Shown in pieces: positions 1 through 8,670 of a stretch of DNA of 49,341 nt. Positions within the stretch are counted from its first letter, which is position 1; every line of letters begins with the position of its first letter. The notes under the pieces were generated by a model. The model did not search any database, was not told where the DNA came from, and saw only the letters and a program-made list of their open reading frames with translations. The stretch is from an uncultured Clostridia bacterium (GTDB lineage Bacteria; Bacillota; Clostridia; Christensenellales; Aristaeellaceae): contig CAMNEH010000008.1 in the NCBI GenBank assembly GCA_946536315.1, positions 1 through 49,341 on the forward strand. Reading direction: 5' to 3'. The translations under genes were made by a program, and so were the position numbers.

Positions 1-1
1 C

Positions 2-1264
2 TGGGGCCACGCTGTGAGCGAGGACCTGCTGCATTGGACGTATATGCCCTGCGCCATGGCACCCGATTCCGCGGCCGATTCTGGCGGCTGCTTTTCGGGC
101 AGCGCTGTGGAAATGCCGGATGGCAGGCTGCTGCTGTGCTATACCGGCGTGCAGCCCGCGGGCACCTTCCGCAGAGAGACCCAGGCCCAGTGCGTGGCCG
201 TGGGCGACGGAAAGGATTTTGTAAAATCCCTGCTGAATCCCGTGGTGCGCCATGCCCATCTGCCGGAGGGATACAGCGAATTCGATTTCCGGGACCCCAA
301 GATCTGGTGGGAGGACGGCGCATATCACATGGTCGTGGCCAACCGTCATGAAAAAAAGCAGGGAGCGATCCTGCTGCTGGAAAGTCCGGATGGCTTGGAC
401 TGGCATTTTGTGACGGAGCTGGACGCCAGCGATAATGAATACGGCCGCATGTGGGAGTGCCCGGATTTCTTCCCCCTGGCTGGCCGACAGGTGCTGCTGG
501 TCAGTCCCCAGGAAATGCACGCCCGAGAGGAATTCCACGCAGGCTACGGCACCGTGGCCATCCTGGGACAGTATGACAAAAAGGAGCATCGCTTCGTCCG
601 GGAAAGCGTTCAGCCCGTGGACCACGGTCTGACCTACTACGCTTCCCAAACCTGCCTGGCGCCCGACGGCCGGCGCATCATGATCGGCTGGATGGACAAC
701 TGGGAAACCTGCAAGGAAGCCCCCCGACGGCATCCCTGGTATGCCCAGATGAGCATGCCCCGGGAGATATTCATCGAAAATGGGCGGCTTTGCCAGCGCC
801 CTGTGCGGGAAATCAACGAGCTGTGGCAGGACACCGTCGCCCATGATCAGGTGACGGTGAATGAAGAAACGGTCCTGCCCGGCGTGCAGGGAAGGCTGCT
901 GGACATGACCGTCACCCTGCATGCGCAGAACAGCGTCTGCCGCCGCTTCACCCTGCATGTGGCCAAAGATGCCGCCCATTATGTGCAGATACGGTGCGAC
1001 CTGGCCCGGGGCGAGCTGGTCTTTGACCGCAGCCATGGCGGCTCGCACCGGGATATCGCCCATACCCGTCATGTGAAGGCGGAGGTGAAAGACGGTGCGC
1101 TGACCCTGCGGCTGCTGCTGGACAAAGAAAGCGTGGAGCTGTTCATCAATGGCGGAGAGCGGGTGGTCACCTCTCTCATTCCCACCCCGCTGGCGGCGGA
1201 GGGCATCACCTTCGCAGCCGACGCGCCGCTGCCGGTGTCCGTTGAAGCGCACCATCTGAAATAA
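2..1264 (+). CDS. GH32 beta-fructosidase (sucrose/sucrose-6-phosphate hydrolase type), 5' partial
   Basis: The reading frame is open from base 2 and enters the window inside the GH32 catalytic propeller, so the start and the WMNDPNG nucleophile motif lie to the left of the window. What remains shows WGHAVSEDLLHW, the RDP motif (FRDPKIW, transition-state stabiliser) and the EC motif (WECPDFFPL, acid/base Glu), followed by a C-terminal beta-sandwich. GH32 enzymes of this form hydrolyse sucrose, sucrose-6-phosphate or fructo-oligosaccharides. No secretion signal can be judged because the N-terminus is missing, but the sequence resembles cytoplasmic ScrB/SacA proteins. The next gene, a secreted GH32, begins 45 bp downstream, so the two probably share a transcript. 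The family call is sure; the exact substrate is not. Confidence 0.9.
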   Translation, partial: WGHAVSEDLLHWTYMPCAMAPDSAADSGGCFSGSAVEMPDGRLLLCYTGVQPAGTFRRETQAQCVAVGDGKDFVKSLLNPVVRHAHLPEGYSEFDFRDPKIWWEDGAYHMVVANRHEKKQGAILLLESPDGLDWHFVTELDASDNEYGRMWECPDFFPLAGRQVLLVSPQEMHAREEFHAGYGTVAILGQYDKKEHRFVRESVQPVDHGLTYYASQTCLAPDGRRIMIGWMDNWETCKEAPRRHPWYAQMSMPREIFIENGRLCQRPVREINELWQDTVAHDQVTVNEETVLPGVQGRLLDMTVTLHAQNSVCRRFTLHVAKDAAHYVQIRCDLARGELVFDRSHGGSHRDIAHTRHVKAEVKDGALTLRLLLDKESVELFINGGERVVTSLIPTPLAAEGITFAADAPLPVSVEAHHLK

Positions 1265-1309
1265 CGGTTTTCCTGTTTGCTCGCAGATCAATGGTCAGGA
1301 GGTAAACGG

Positions 1310-3655
1310 ATGAAGATACGATTTTTGGTGATATTGCTGGTCCTGACGCTGCTGATCCCCTGCGCATACGCGGAGACAGCGCAGCAGGATGATCTTATGC
1401 TGTACCTCCCCTTTGATGAGGGGCAGGGCGTATCCGTTCAGGACGCCAGCGGCCACCTGCGAGAGGCGAACGTTCAGTATCAGTACCTGGCGCCCGCATA
1501 TACCGAACCGATGGAACCGCAATGGCGCGAAACCGGCGTGGTGGGCGGATCACTGCTATTTGACGGCGCGTCCACCTATGTGGCCTATGCGCCGGAGGAG
1601 ATCTGCGTTTCGGGCGAGGCCCTGACCATCAGCGTATGGGTGGCGCCCCGGGCCTTTGAATGGGACGATCCCAACGCCGCGTCCTCCGGCAACGCGCACA
1701 TCACCGCGATCGTCGGTCAATACTATCAGCCTGGAAACCAGGGCTTTTTACTGGGCTATCAGCGGTTTGGACGGCTGTGCTTCCAGGTCGGCACCGAGGA
1801 TGACTGGTTTACCCTCTGGGCCAGGGACGCCCGCCTGGAACGCAGCGCCTGGAACCACGTGGCGGCGGTTTTTGACGGGGAAGAGGATACCATGTCCATT
1901 TACCTGAACGGTGAAAAGATCGCTTCTTCGCCGGTATTTGATGACTCTGTGATCGCGCCGGCGGTCAAAGAATCGCTGCTCATCGGCAAAAACGCCTATG
2001 GCGAGCAGATCGCCGCCGGAAACTATCAGATGTTTTCAGGCCTGATGGATGAATTGCGCCTGTACGGTACGGCGCTGTCCGATACGGAAATCGCGGCCCT
2101 GGCAGATCAGACCCCTGGCGAAATCCCCTATGAGGAGATCGGTCTGGAAAGCATCCTGACCGGGGATATTTACAAAACCCAGTATCACGGCGGGCCCTAT
2201 CAGCACTGGATGAACGAGCCTCATGCCCCGGTGTACTACAACGGTCTGTATCACCTGTTCTTCCAAAGCAATTCCATCGGCACCTATTGGCGCAATATTT
2301 GCTGGGGCCATCTGGTCAGCGAGGATACCGTGCATTGGCGACAGATTCAGGACGCCATCGTGCCTACGGAAAACAGCGTGGTGCCGGATGGCGTATGGTC
2401 CGGCGGCGCGGCCATGGATAAAAACGGCGTGCCCATCCTGTTCTTTACCGCAGGCAACGACAGCTTCAGCAGGGACGGCCTGATTTCCAATCAGAATATC
2501 GGCGCGGCGTATCCCGCTGATTTGAACGACCCGGAGCTGACAGAATGGGTCATTGATCCCGAACTGGCCATCGCCCAGCAGCCCGGCCAGGGCAAGGCGG
2601 GCGAATTCCGGGATTCGCATATCTGGAAAGAAGGCGATGACTGGTACATGCTGGTCTGCTCCGGTACGGAAGCGGGCGGCGGCACGGCGCTGCTGTATGT
2701 GACGGATCGGCTGGAGGTGCTGCCCGACGGCACCATCGACATGGACTGGCAGTACAAAGGGCCGATCTATGAGATGGAGAATCAGTCGGTCGTCTACGGC
2801 ACCAGCTGGGAGCTGCCCATCCTGCTGCCTCTGACGAACAAGGCGGGCACCCTCACGAAATACGCTTTCTTCATTTCTCCCGCCCCCGCCAGCATCGCGG
2901 ACAACAAGGTGTATTACTTCCTGGGCGATTTTGACAAGGAATCTGGCAAATTTACGCCGGATGACGGCTTTAACCTGCCCAAGCTCCTGGATTACGGCGG
3001 CAACGTGTTCACCGGCCCCAGCGTGCTGCAGGACCCGGTCACGGGGAAGGTCTGCGTATTCTCCATCATGCAGGATCAGCGCCCAGGCCCGGAACAGGCG
3101 GCCGCCGGCTGGGCTCATTCCGTGGGCCTGACACGGAACATCTTCCTGAATGACGATGGCACCGGCGTGTGCATCGTGCCGGACGAGCGGGTATATGGCT
3201 TGCTGGACGAGGAACTGCTCTCTATGAAAAATGTCACGATGGAGGCAGCCAACGAGGCGCTTTCCCGGGTGAGCGGCGATCTGCTTTATATCAGGGCGGT
3301 GCTTGCGCCACAGGATCAGCAGAACTTCGGCCTTACCTGCAAAGCCCAGGGCCGGAGAAACTACACTTCTTTTACGTATTACACCGAAAAGCAGACGATG
3401 GACGGCTTCACCAGCAACCGCGCCAAGGATGCCAAAGCCTCCGTGGTGGAAGGCGAGGTGCCTCTCAAGGATGGGCAGCTCACCATGGAAATCTTCATTG
3501 ATCGCTCTCTGGTGGAAGGCTACTTTAATTCGGATAAGGCCATCAGCGTTCGTTCCTACGCTGATCCAGCGGCTCAGGATATCAGGCTGTTTGGGGATGG
3601 AGAGGTACAGGTGACGGCGCTTCAGGTTTACACCGTGTCCTCCATCTATCAATAA
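1310..3655 (+). CDS. Secreted LamG-GH32 fructanase-like enzyme
   Basis: This 781-residue protein starts at the ATG preceded by AGGAGG; an in-frame TTG 33 bp upstream lacks that spacing. Residues 1-21 form a signal peptide ending CAYA. Residues about 25-270 look like a LamG/concanavalin-type beta-sandwich, a likely carbohydrate-binding module, and about 290-781 are a GH32 propeller plus beta-sandwich. The active-site motifs are diverged: the nucleophile motif reads WMNEPHAP with Glu303 where Asp is usual, the RDP motif is FRDSHIW (Asp435), and the EC motif is WELPILLPL (Glu501 kept, Cys replaced by Leu). It probably attacks levan, inulin or a related fructan outside the cell and feeds the GH32 enzyme encoded just upstream. 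Whether it hydrolyses or transfers fructosyl units cannot be told from sequence. Confidence 0.85.
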   Translation: MKIRFLVILLVLTLLIPCAYAETAQQDDLMLYLPFDEGQGVSVQDASGHLREANVQYQYLAPAYTEPMEPQWRETGVVGGSLLFDGASTYVAYAPEEICVSGEALTISVWVAPRAFEWDDPNAASSGNAHITAIVGQYYQPGNQGFLLGYQRFGRLCFQVGTEDDWFTLWARDARLERSAWNHVAAVFDGEEDTMSIYLNGEKIASSPVFDDSVIAPAVKESLLIGKNAYGEQIAAGNYQMFSGLMDELRLYGTALSDTEIAALADQTPGEIPYEEIGLESILTGDIYKTQYHGGPYQHWMNEPHAPVYYNGLYHLFFQSNSIGTYWRNICWGHLVSEDTVHWRQIQDAIVPTENSVVPDGVWSGGAAMDKNGVPILFFTAGNDSFSRDGLISNQNIGAAYPADLNDPELTEWVIDPELAIAQQPGQGKAGEFRDSHIWKEGDDWYMLVCSGTEAGGGTALLYVTDRLEVLPDGTIDMDWQYKGPIYEMENQSVVYGTSWELPILLPLTNKAGTLTKYAFFISPAPASIADNKVYYFLGDFDKESGKFTPDDGFNLPKLLDYGGNVFTGPSVLQDPVTGKVCVFSIMQDQRPGPEQAAAGWAHSVGLTRNIFLNDDGTGVCIVPDERVYGLLDEELLSMKNVTMEAANEALSRVSGDLLYIRAVLAPQDQQNFGLTCKAQGRRNYTSFTYYTEKQTMDGFTSNRAKDAKASVVEGEVPLKDGQLTMEIFIDRSLVEGYFNSDKAISVRSYADPAAQDIRLFGDGEVQVTALQVYTVSSIYQ

Positions 3656-3782
3656 TGACCCGACCCTGTTTCTTTTCGCTCAACTGAACAAAGGGGGTGC
3701 CGGAAAGGATCAGACTCAAACATTATCTGTCGCAGCATCGATTATCCATCATCTTCATGTATCATTGAAAGGAGCAATTATC

Positions 3783-4481
3783 ATGAAAAAGCTGATTTCC
3801 CTTCTGCTGCTGGCCGTGCTGGTGTGCGGCATCCTTCCCGCCGCGCTGGCTGAAAGCGACATTCCCTATCAGGTGGAAAACGGCGGTTTTGAAACGGGCG
3901 ACTTTACAGGCTGGACCCTCCCCGAGGGCTGGCCCGTGGATGAAAACGGCCATCCCAAGGGCCTGAGCAGCGAAAACTCCTATTGGGCCGAAAAAATGCC
4001 CATCAACCAGGCCGGCAATTACCATCTGGAAAGCTGGTCCCTGCAGCCTGAAATCTCCGAGCCCGAGGCCTGGCACATCACTTCCTCCCACTTCATCCTG
4101 GGCGGCGCGGGCTGCATCACCGTGCGCATGGGCGGCGCTTCCGCCGCGGTCAAGGTGTATAAAGCGGACGGCACCCAGGTGGGCTATTTCACCAACGGCC
4201 ACTTCAAGGATTCCAGCTTCCCCAACATCGAGGAAGGCTCCTGGGGAGATATGCACACCTTCATCATGGACCTGAGCGAATACATCGGTGAAGAGCTGTA
4301 CCTGGAACTGTGGGACGAAGAAATCATCGGCTCCTGGGCCGTGGCTTTCTTTGACGAAGTCATCACCCTGTATGACGAGAAGCCCAACTACAAAGAGAAC
4401 TTCGACACCATGTATAACCCTGTCAAGAATATGGATGTGCAAATCAAATGGCAGCGGACGATCAACAAGTACATGCCGTAA
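3783..4481 (+). CDS. Secreted jelly-roll, carbohydrate-binding-like protein
   Basis: This 232-residue protein has a clear signal peptide (residues 1-23, cleavage near AALA/ES). The start is the ATG after AAAGGAGC; an in-frame ATG 18 bp upstream lies before this ribosome site. The mature part opens with VENGGFETGDFTGWT, a pattern seen at the start of beta-jelly-roll modules attached to GH32 and other polysaccharide-acting proteins, and it is rich in Trp and aromatic residues. No catalytic domain is seen. From its position 127 bp after the secreted GH32 gene I infer a free-standing sugar-binding or accessory protein for the same polymer. A hairpin terminator follows directly. The secreted call is firm and the function is inference. 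Confidence 0.6.
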   Translation: MKKLISLLLLAVLVCGILPAALAESDIPYQVENGGFETGDFTGWTLPEGWPVDENGHPKGLSSENSYWAEKMPINQAGNYHLESWSLQPEISEPEAWHITSSHFILGGAGCITVRMGGASAAVKVYKADGTQVGYFTNGHFKDSSFPNIEEGSWGDMHTFIMDLSEYIGEELYLELWDEEIIGSWAVAFFDEVITLYDEKPNYKENFDTMYNPVKNMDVQIKWQRTINKYMP

Positions 4482-4502
4482 TACAGCGATTCAATCCTGA
4501 GG

Positions 4503-4530
4503 GGCAGAGCGGAGCGCTCTGCCTCATTTT
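4503..4530 (+). terminator. Intrinsic terminator after the fructan module
   Basis: A perfect 9-bp stem (GGCAGAGCG at 4503-4511 with CGCTCTGCC at 4515-4523) and a three-base loop are followed by TCATTTT. It sits 22 bp after the stop of the secreted jelly-roll gene and before the next promoter. Confidence 0.8.
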
Positions 4531-4661
4531 CATGCTCATTCCAGATCGGAATCATCTGCTTCAGAGCTGTCTGCGAGTATTCTCTGATTGTCATAGTCAG
4601 TCTCCTTTTCCTGATTTGTGATGATGAAACAGAAAAGGCATGGATGGTGAGGAAAAAACGC

Positions 4662-4690
4662 TTGTTCATCCTGGCAGGCTATGATATAAT
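4662..4690 (+). promoter_or_regulatory. Sigma-A type promoter for the TIM-barrel gene
   Basis: TTGTTC at 4662-4667 and a perfect TATAAT at 4685-4690 are spaced by 17 bp, about 100 bp before the next start codon. The 311-bp gap from 4482 to 4792 otherwise holds only the terminator just upstream and no further gene that I can see. Confidence 0.7.
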
Positions 4691-4792
4691 CGCGGGGAAG
4701 GGGAAAGCAGCGTGCGTACGCTGGAATTTGCGATCGATTCCGTGTTTCGCAAAGCCGCCCGTCAAATGTACATCTTCGGGAGGCTGATGATG

Positions 4793-5563
4793 ATGAAAAT
4801 CGGTGCGCAGTTATATACCGTCCGTTCGCTTTGTCAGAATGAAAAGGATCTGGGACGCACCCTCGCGCGGGTGGCAGCCATGGGCTATGAAACTGTGCAG
4901 CTTTCGGCCATCGGGCCCATCGAGCCGAAGCGTGTCAAGGCGCTGTGTGATGACAACGGCCTGCGGATCGTGCTGACGCACAACCCGGAAGGCGATTTCC
5001 TGAACAATATCGACGCGCTGATCGCGCGCCATCAGCTGTACGGCTGCAAGTATGTTGGCCTGGGCTATCTGCCCGACCGATACCACAGCCCGGACTGGCT
5101 GAAGTACTTTGCGGACGATTTCGGTCCGGCGGCGGAAAAGCTGAAGGCGGCAGGGATGAAGCTGATGTACCATCATCATGCCTTCGAATTTGGCCGTATG
5201 CCGGACGGGCGCACCCTGATGGCGCATCTGCTGGCGATGCTGCCGGCTGACCTGATGGGCGTGACGGCGGATACCTACTGGCTGCAGTTTGGCGGTATGG
5301 ACGTCTGCGCCTGGCTGCAGGCCCATGCCGACAGGCTGCATTGCGTGCATTTGAAGGATTATGCTCCGGCAGGGTTTGAGGTGCGTATGGCGGCCGTAGG
5401 ACAGGGAAATCTGGATTTTTCCCGCATTCTGAGTGTCCTGAGGTCTAACGGGGTCACCGAATATGCCCTGGTGGAGCAGGACGATTGTTACGGCGCATCG
5501 CCGTTTGACTGCCTGAAACAGAGCTTTGATCACCTGCAAAAGAGTGGCGCGGAAGCCCAATGA
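4793..5563 (+). CDS. Sugar phosphate isomerase/epimerase-like TIM barrel (xylose isomerase-like)
   Basis: The protein (256 aa) has the AP-endonuclease-2/xylose-isomerase-like barrel layout: KIGAQLYTVR at the N-terminus, the central YHHHAFEF strand, VHLKD and LVEQDD, which carry the usual metal-binding His, Glu and Asp residues. Such enzymes interconvert sugars or polyols, and members are often called inosose dehydratase or hydroxypyruvate isomerase, so the substrate is left open. Three ATGs occur in a row (4787, 4790, 4793); the last is chosen because GGGAGG lies 9 bp upstream and MKIGAQ is the usual start of the fold. A longer ORF beginning at 4712 has no good ribosome site. The gene is monocistronic, with its own promoter and a strong hairpin after it. 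Confidence 0.8.
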   Translation: MKIGAQLYTVRSLCQNEKDLGRTLARVAAMGYETVQLSAIGPIEPKRVKALCDDNGLRIVLTHNPEGDFLNNIDALIARHQLYGCKYVGLGYLPDRYHSPDWLKYFADDFGPAAEKLKAAGMKLMYHHHAFEFGRMPDGRTLMAHLLAMLPADLMGVTADTYWLQFGGMDVCAWLQAHADRLHCVHLKDYAPAGFEVRMAAVGQGNLDFSRILSVLRSNGVTEYALVEQDDCYGASPFDCLKQSFDHLQKSGAEAQ

Positions 5564-5606
5564 CGGTGATGCCGTGATGACGGAGGATGCAGTGTGTCCT
5601 GCCGAC

Positions 5607-5645
5607 CATTAAGGAACCGCTGAATCAATCAGCGGTTCCTTAATG
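5607..5645. terminator. Long shared hairpin between convergent genes
   Basis: A perfect 17-bp stem (5607-5623 with 5629-5645) and a five-base loop lie between the TIM-barrel gene and the convergent repair gene. The right arm contains the stop codon and last codons of the repair gene. T-runs are short on both sides, so this is probably a bidirectional terminator or 3'-end stabiliser rather than a textbook one. Confidence 0.65.
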
Positions 5646-6315
5646 TTCTCAGAAATGCCTTCTGCTCATCGGTGATCTGATAGCTTTCCACGCTCTTCTG
5701 GATGGCTTTATTGTGCGTCCAGCGGTCCAGCCTCATTTCCCGCAGGTATGGCAGAATCAAATCATATTGCTTGGCCAGGGCGGTCGCGAAATACCATGCG
5801 ACCATCATGTTGACATAGTATTCCGTTGATCGGATCGCCGCCACCATGTCCGCATACTTCGTATCGAAACGGTCATCCAGAAAATGCCGCATCAGCAATC
5901 CGATCGCAAACCTGACTTTGTAGGTTCTGCCGGAGCCGAGCCACGAATCAATCCATGGGAGCAGCTTCTCCGGTTCTTTTTTGAAAACCTTTGGCAGTAG
6001 CTGATCGCAGGTGGCCCAATTATCAATGAGAGGCAGAAAAGCGTTGACTGCCGCGATGCATTGGTCAATATCCTTTTCCTGCGATATCACAAAGGCATGC
6101 AGCTGGTCTTCTTCAAAATAGGGGTGCGGGACGCATGCAAGAAACGCGTCCCTGCCGTTGTCTTGATACAGGCGCTTCGCAAACGCGCGGAGGGCCGGCG
6201 TCCGGACGCCGATGATCCTGGCGGCGGGGACTGTTGGAATGGCTTTGGCCTGCAGCAGGGCATATTCCCGGTCCTGCATACGGAACAGTGCGGCGACGAT
6301 CTCATCTCTGTTCAT
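5629..6315 (-). CDS. AlkD-like DNA alkylation repair protein (HEAT-repeat DNA glycosylase family)
   Basis: This 228-residue, mostly helical protein resembles the DNA alkylation repair family, whose members remove N3- and N7-alkylated purines using stacked HEAT-like repeats. Supporting segments are IIGVRTPALRAFAKRL near the N-terminus, NWATCDQLLPKVF in the middle, and the C-terminal stretch with WYFATALAKQ and LDRWTHNKAIQKS. The start is the ATG with AGGAG 8 bp upstream; a longer ORF continuing to 6648 lacks a ribosome site and overlaps the upstream terminator. The stop lies inside a 17-bp hairpin. It appears to be a single-gene unit. The family call is good; the catalytic residue set was not checked against a structure. 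Confidence 0.8.
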   Translation of the reverse strand: MNRDEIVAALFRMQDREYALLQAKAIPTVPAARIIGVRTPALRAFAKRLYQDNGRDAFLACVPHPYFEEDQLHAFVISQEKDIDQCIAAVNAFLPLIDNWATCDQLLPKVFKKEPEKLLPWIDSWLGSGRTYKVRFAIGLLMRHFLDDRFDTKYADMVAAIRSTEYYVNMMVAWYFATALAKQYDLILPYLREMRLDRWTHNKAIQKSVESYQITDEQKAFLRTLRNR

Positions 6316-6363
6316 GGATGTTGCTCCTCGTTTTTTGCCCGGGTGGTCACACGTCCGTGTATC

Positions 6364-6405
6364 AAAAACGGGCTGCCGCGGTGTGGAATACATGACGGCA
6401 GCCCG
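6364..6405 (-). terminator. Intrinsic terminator after pepC
   Basis: On the minus strand a 10-bp stem (CGGGCTGCCG with CGGCAGCCCG) with a 17-base loop is followed by TTTTT. It lies about 30 bp after the pepC stop and closes the parA-parB-pepC transcript. Confidence 0.8.
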
Positions 6406-6433
6406 GATGAAGCCAGGGGAAAGCCAGCGAGGC

Positions 6434-7774
6434 TCAGTCAGCCAGCGTGCCCATGGGGTCCCAGGGCTCAAGTACGTGGGGCGCTTTGTCAGCGCAGGCG
6501 GCGAGGTCGCCCAGGTATTCGCGCTCGACGGCGGCCTGGAACACGTACTGGTCAAACCAGCTGTCAGAGCAGATATAGTAGCCCTTCTTGCCGTGCTCGT
6601 CACCCCAGGAATTCTCGATCTTCCAGCGGGTGGGCAGGCCGTTTTCATCCAGATTGACGCCGGTCAGCACCATCGCGTGGTTCATGGCGGCCAGGCCGTA
6701 ATCGAGCATATCCGCCTTGCTCATGTGCAGGTCCAGACCGCTCAGCAGCTCATCGTTGAAACAGCTGTCGTCCCAGATTCCCTTCTCGCGGCTGCCGTAA
6801 TGGCCGACATCGCTGCCGAACCAGACGACCTTGCCGGCCTGCATCTGCCGGATGACGGCGGCCTTGAACTCGTCCATGGTCAGGTTCAGGTGCTTGACGG
6901 GACGCCCGCCCTCCACGTTGCCCAGGCAGCGGACAGTGTAGGTTTCATGATAGGGCTTATCGGCGGTCGGGGCGTGGATGATGCTGACGGAAGCGTCCAG
7001 CACGGGCAGGGCATACTTCTGCGCGAAGGCGATCGGCGTCAGCGCGCGCTGGATGTGGTATTGCTTGTCCTTGTCCACATATTCGAAATCGAACTGGCGC
7101 GGCGGCTCGCCGTAGCAGCAGCCCAGGAAGCCGTAAATCTCGCCCAGCAGCTCATTTTTGCGCTTCAGGATGATGGTTTCGTCCACACCGTCATTCACCA
7201 TGCGGCGCAGCTTGGCGGCGGCGACCTTCAGCCCGCGGTTCAGGATGCGGTTCATGCCGCGGGTGTTTTCGGACTGCCAGGTCTCATCGTACACATCCTT
7301 GGGGATGACGCCGTATTTGCGGACGATGTTGGCGAACATGTCCCACTGGCCGCCGTCATGCACGCCGGTGTGAAGCACGAAGGCCACCGTGCGGTCGTCC
7401 GTCGGGAGAGCGGCGGTATCCAGCATGGTATTCAGGAAATAATTGCAGCGCTCGAATTTGTCCCAGAACGCCAGGTAGCTTTGGGACAGCTCAAAGTTTT
7501 CCAGGTTCAGGTCCTTGGCGATGCGCTCGCGCAGGACGTTCGCGGCGGCAAACAGCCAGCAGCGGCCGGATTTCTTCTGGTTGGTCACAGGCAGGGTCGG
7601 GATTTCCAGCGAGAACTTGTGGCGCATCCGGTCTTCGCCGGAGCAAACGTAGGCGATGTCCTGAATATCGCTGCGCGACAGCGCCATGGTCGAGAGCTGG
7701 CGCTCCCGGCTGGACTGGTAGGCCATCGACCAGGCGTTCAGCTGCTTTTCGGTGATGGGCAGATGGTTGATCAT
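6434..7774 (-). CDS. pepC: Aminopeptidase C (bleomycin hydrolase family, C1B)
   Basis: The protein (446 aa, the normal length of PepC) is a papain-fold cysteine aminopeptidase. The catalytic Cys72 sits in KKSGRCWLFAA, the His in AMNHAMVLTGV and the Asn in KIENSWGDE, all as in bleomycin hydrolase/PepC. It is cytoplasmic, usually hexameric, and trims N-terminal residues from peptides. The start is the ATG with AGGAGG 8 bp upstream; the frame is open further upstream but only as an overlap with parB. It lies 23 bp after parB in the same direction and is followed by a terminator, so it is probably the last gene of the parA-parB transcript, an unusual partner for a partition pair. Confidence 0.93.
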   Translation of the reverse strand: MINHLPITEKQLNAWSMAYQSSRERQLSTMALSRSDIQDIAYVCSGEDRMRHKFSLEIPTLPVTNQKKSGRCWLFAAANVLRERIAKDLNLENFELSQSYLAFWDKFERCNYFLNTMLDTAALPTDDRTVAFVLHTGVHDGGQWDMFANIVRKYGVIPKDVYDETWQSENTRGMNRILNRGLKVAAAKLRRMVNDGVDETIILKRKNELLGEIYGFLGCCYGEPPRQFDFEYVDKDKQYHIQRALTPIAFAQKYALPVLDASVSIIHAPTADKPYHETYTVRCLGNVEGGRPVKHLNLTMDEFKAAVIRQMQAGKVVWFGSDVGHYGSREKGIWDDSCFNDELLSGLDLHMSKADMLDYGLAAMNHAMVLTGVNLDENGLPTRWKIENSWGDEHGKKGYYICSDSWFDQYVFQAAVEREYLGDLAACADKAPHVLEPWDPMGTLAD

Positions 7775-7797
7775 GGGGAAAACCTCCTGTATGTATA

Positions 7798-8661
7798 TTA
7801 TTTGCCTTCCAAGGTTTCCAATGCGGCGTAAATCAGCTCCAGCTCCTCGGCGCTGCGATAGCCAAGGATCACACGGCCGCGTTTCTCCCCGCCCTGTATG
7901 GTGACCTGCTGCACGCCGACCGCGGAGCGAAGACGTTCCTGCATATCCTTGAGTTCCAGGCTCAGGGGCTTGCCGGTGCGTTGGGGCTTTTTGGCCGGCA
8001 CGCCGGCGGCGAGATCCGCCGCCAGCAGCTCGAGCTGGCGCACGTTCAGGCGTTCGTTGAGCGCTTTGTGGAGCAGTGCGAGCCGCGCGGATTGATCGTG
8101 AATGCCGGCCAGCACGCGCGCATGCCCGGCAGACAGACGGCCCGCGCGGACCTCGGCCGTGATTTCGTCCTCCAGGCCGAGCAGACGCAGGCTGTTGGCG
8201 ACGGCCGGACGGGATTTGCCCAGGCGCTGCGCGGCCTGCTCCTGGGTCAGGCCGCATTGCTCCATCAGCGCGCGGATGCCCTCCGCTTCTTCCATGGGGT
8301 TCAGGTCTTCGCGCTGCAGGTTTTCCACCAGCGCGGCTTCCATCTCCTGCTGGCGGGAAAAATCACGCACGATGCAGGGCACGGTCTGCAGGCCGGCCAT
8401 CAGGGCCGCGCGAAGACGGCGCTCGCCGGCAACCAGGCGGTAGCGCTCACCGTTCTGCACTACGAGCAGGGGCTGCAGTACGCCGCTTTGCCGGATGCTC
8501 TCGCACAGGCTGGCAAGCGCTTCCTCGTCAAACGCCCGGCGGGGCTGCTGGGGATTGCGGTCAATCGCGCTGACGGACAGCTCGAGGACGGCGTTTTCCT
8601 GATCGTCCATTTCGGGGAGCAGCGCGTCCAGCCCCCGTCCGAGACCCATTTTTTTCGGCAT
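7798..8661 (-). CDS. parB: ParB/Spo0J-type chromosome partition protein
   Basis: The 287-aa protein begins MPKKMGLGRGLDALLPE, a signature of chromosomal ParB/Spo0J. It then has the ParB N-terminal CTPase domain with NPQQPRRAF and GERRLRAALMAG, a helix-turn-helix (TQEQAAQRLGKSRPAVANS) that reads parS, and a C-terminal dimerisation region. ParB loads at parS and spreads as a CTP-dependent clamp, working with ParA in origin segregation. It follows parA by 9 bp and has AAGGAG before its ATG. I saw no exact parS palindrome in the window, as expected if parS lies elsewhere near the origin. Confidence 0.95.
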   Translation of the reverse strand: MPKKMGLGRGLDALLPEMDDQENAVLELSVSAIDRNPQQPRRAFDEEALASLCESIRQSGVLQPLLVVQNGERYRLVAGERRLRAALMAGLQTVPCIVRDFSRQQEMEAALVENLQREDLNPMEEAEGIRALMEQCGLTQEQAAQRLGKSRPAVANSLRLLGLEDEITAEVRAGRLSAGHARVLAGIHDQSARLALLHKALNERLNVRQLELLAADLAAGVPAKKPQRTGKPLSLELKDMQERLRSAVGVQQVTIQGGEKRGRVILGYRSAEELELIYAALETLEGK

Positions 8662-8670
8662 AGCTTCTCC

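Noticed and set aside
2036-3652. A 538-codon minus-strand ORF opposite the secreted GH32 gene
   Set aside because: It is a shadow of the GH32 coding sequence with no domain, start signal or promoter.
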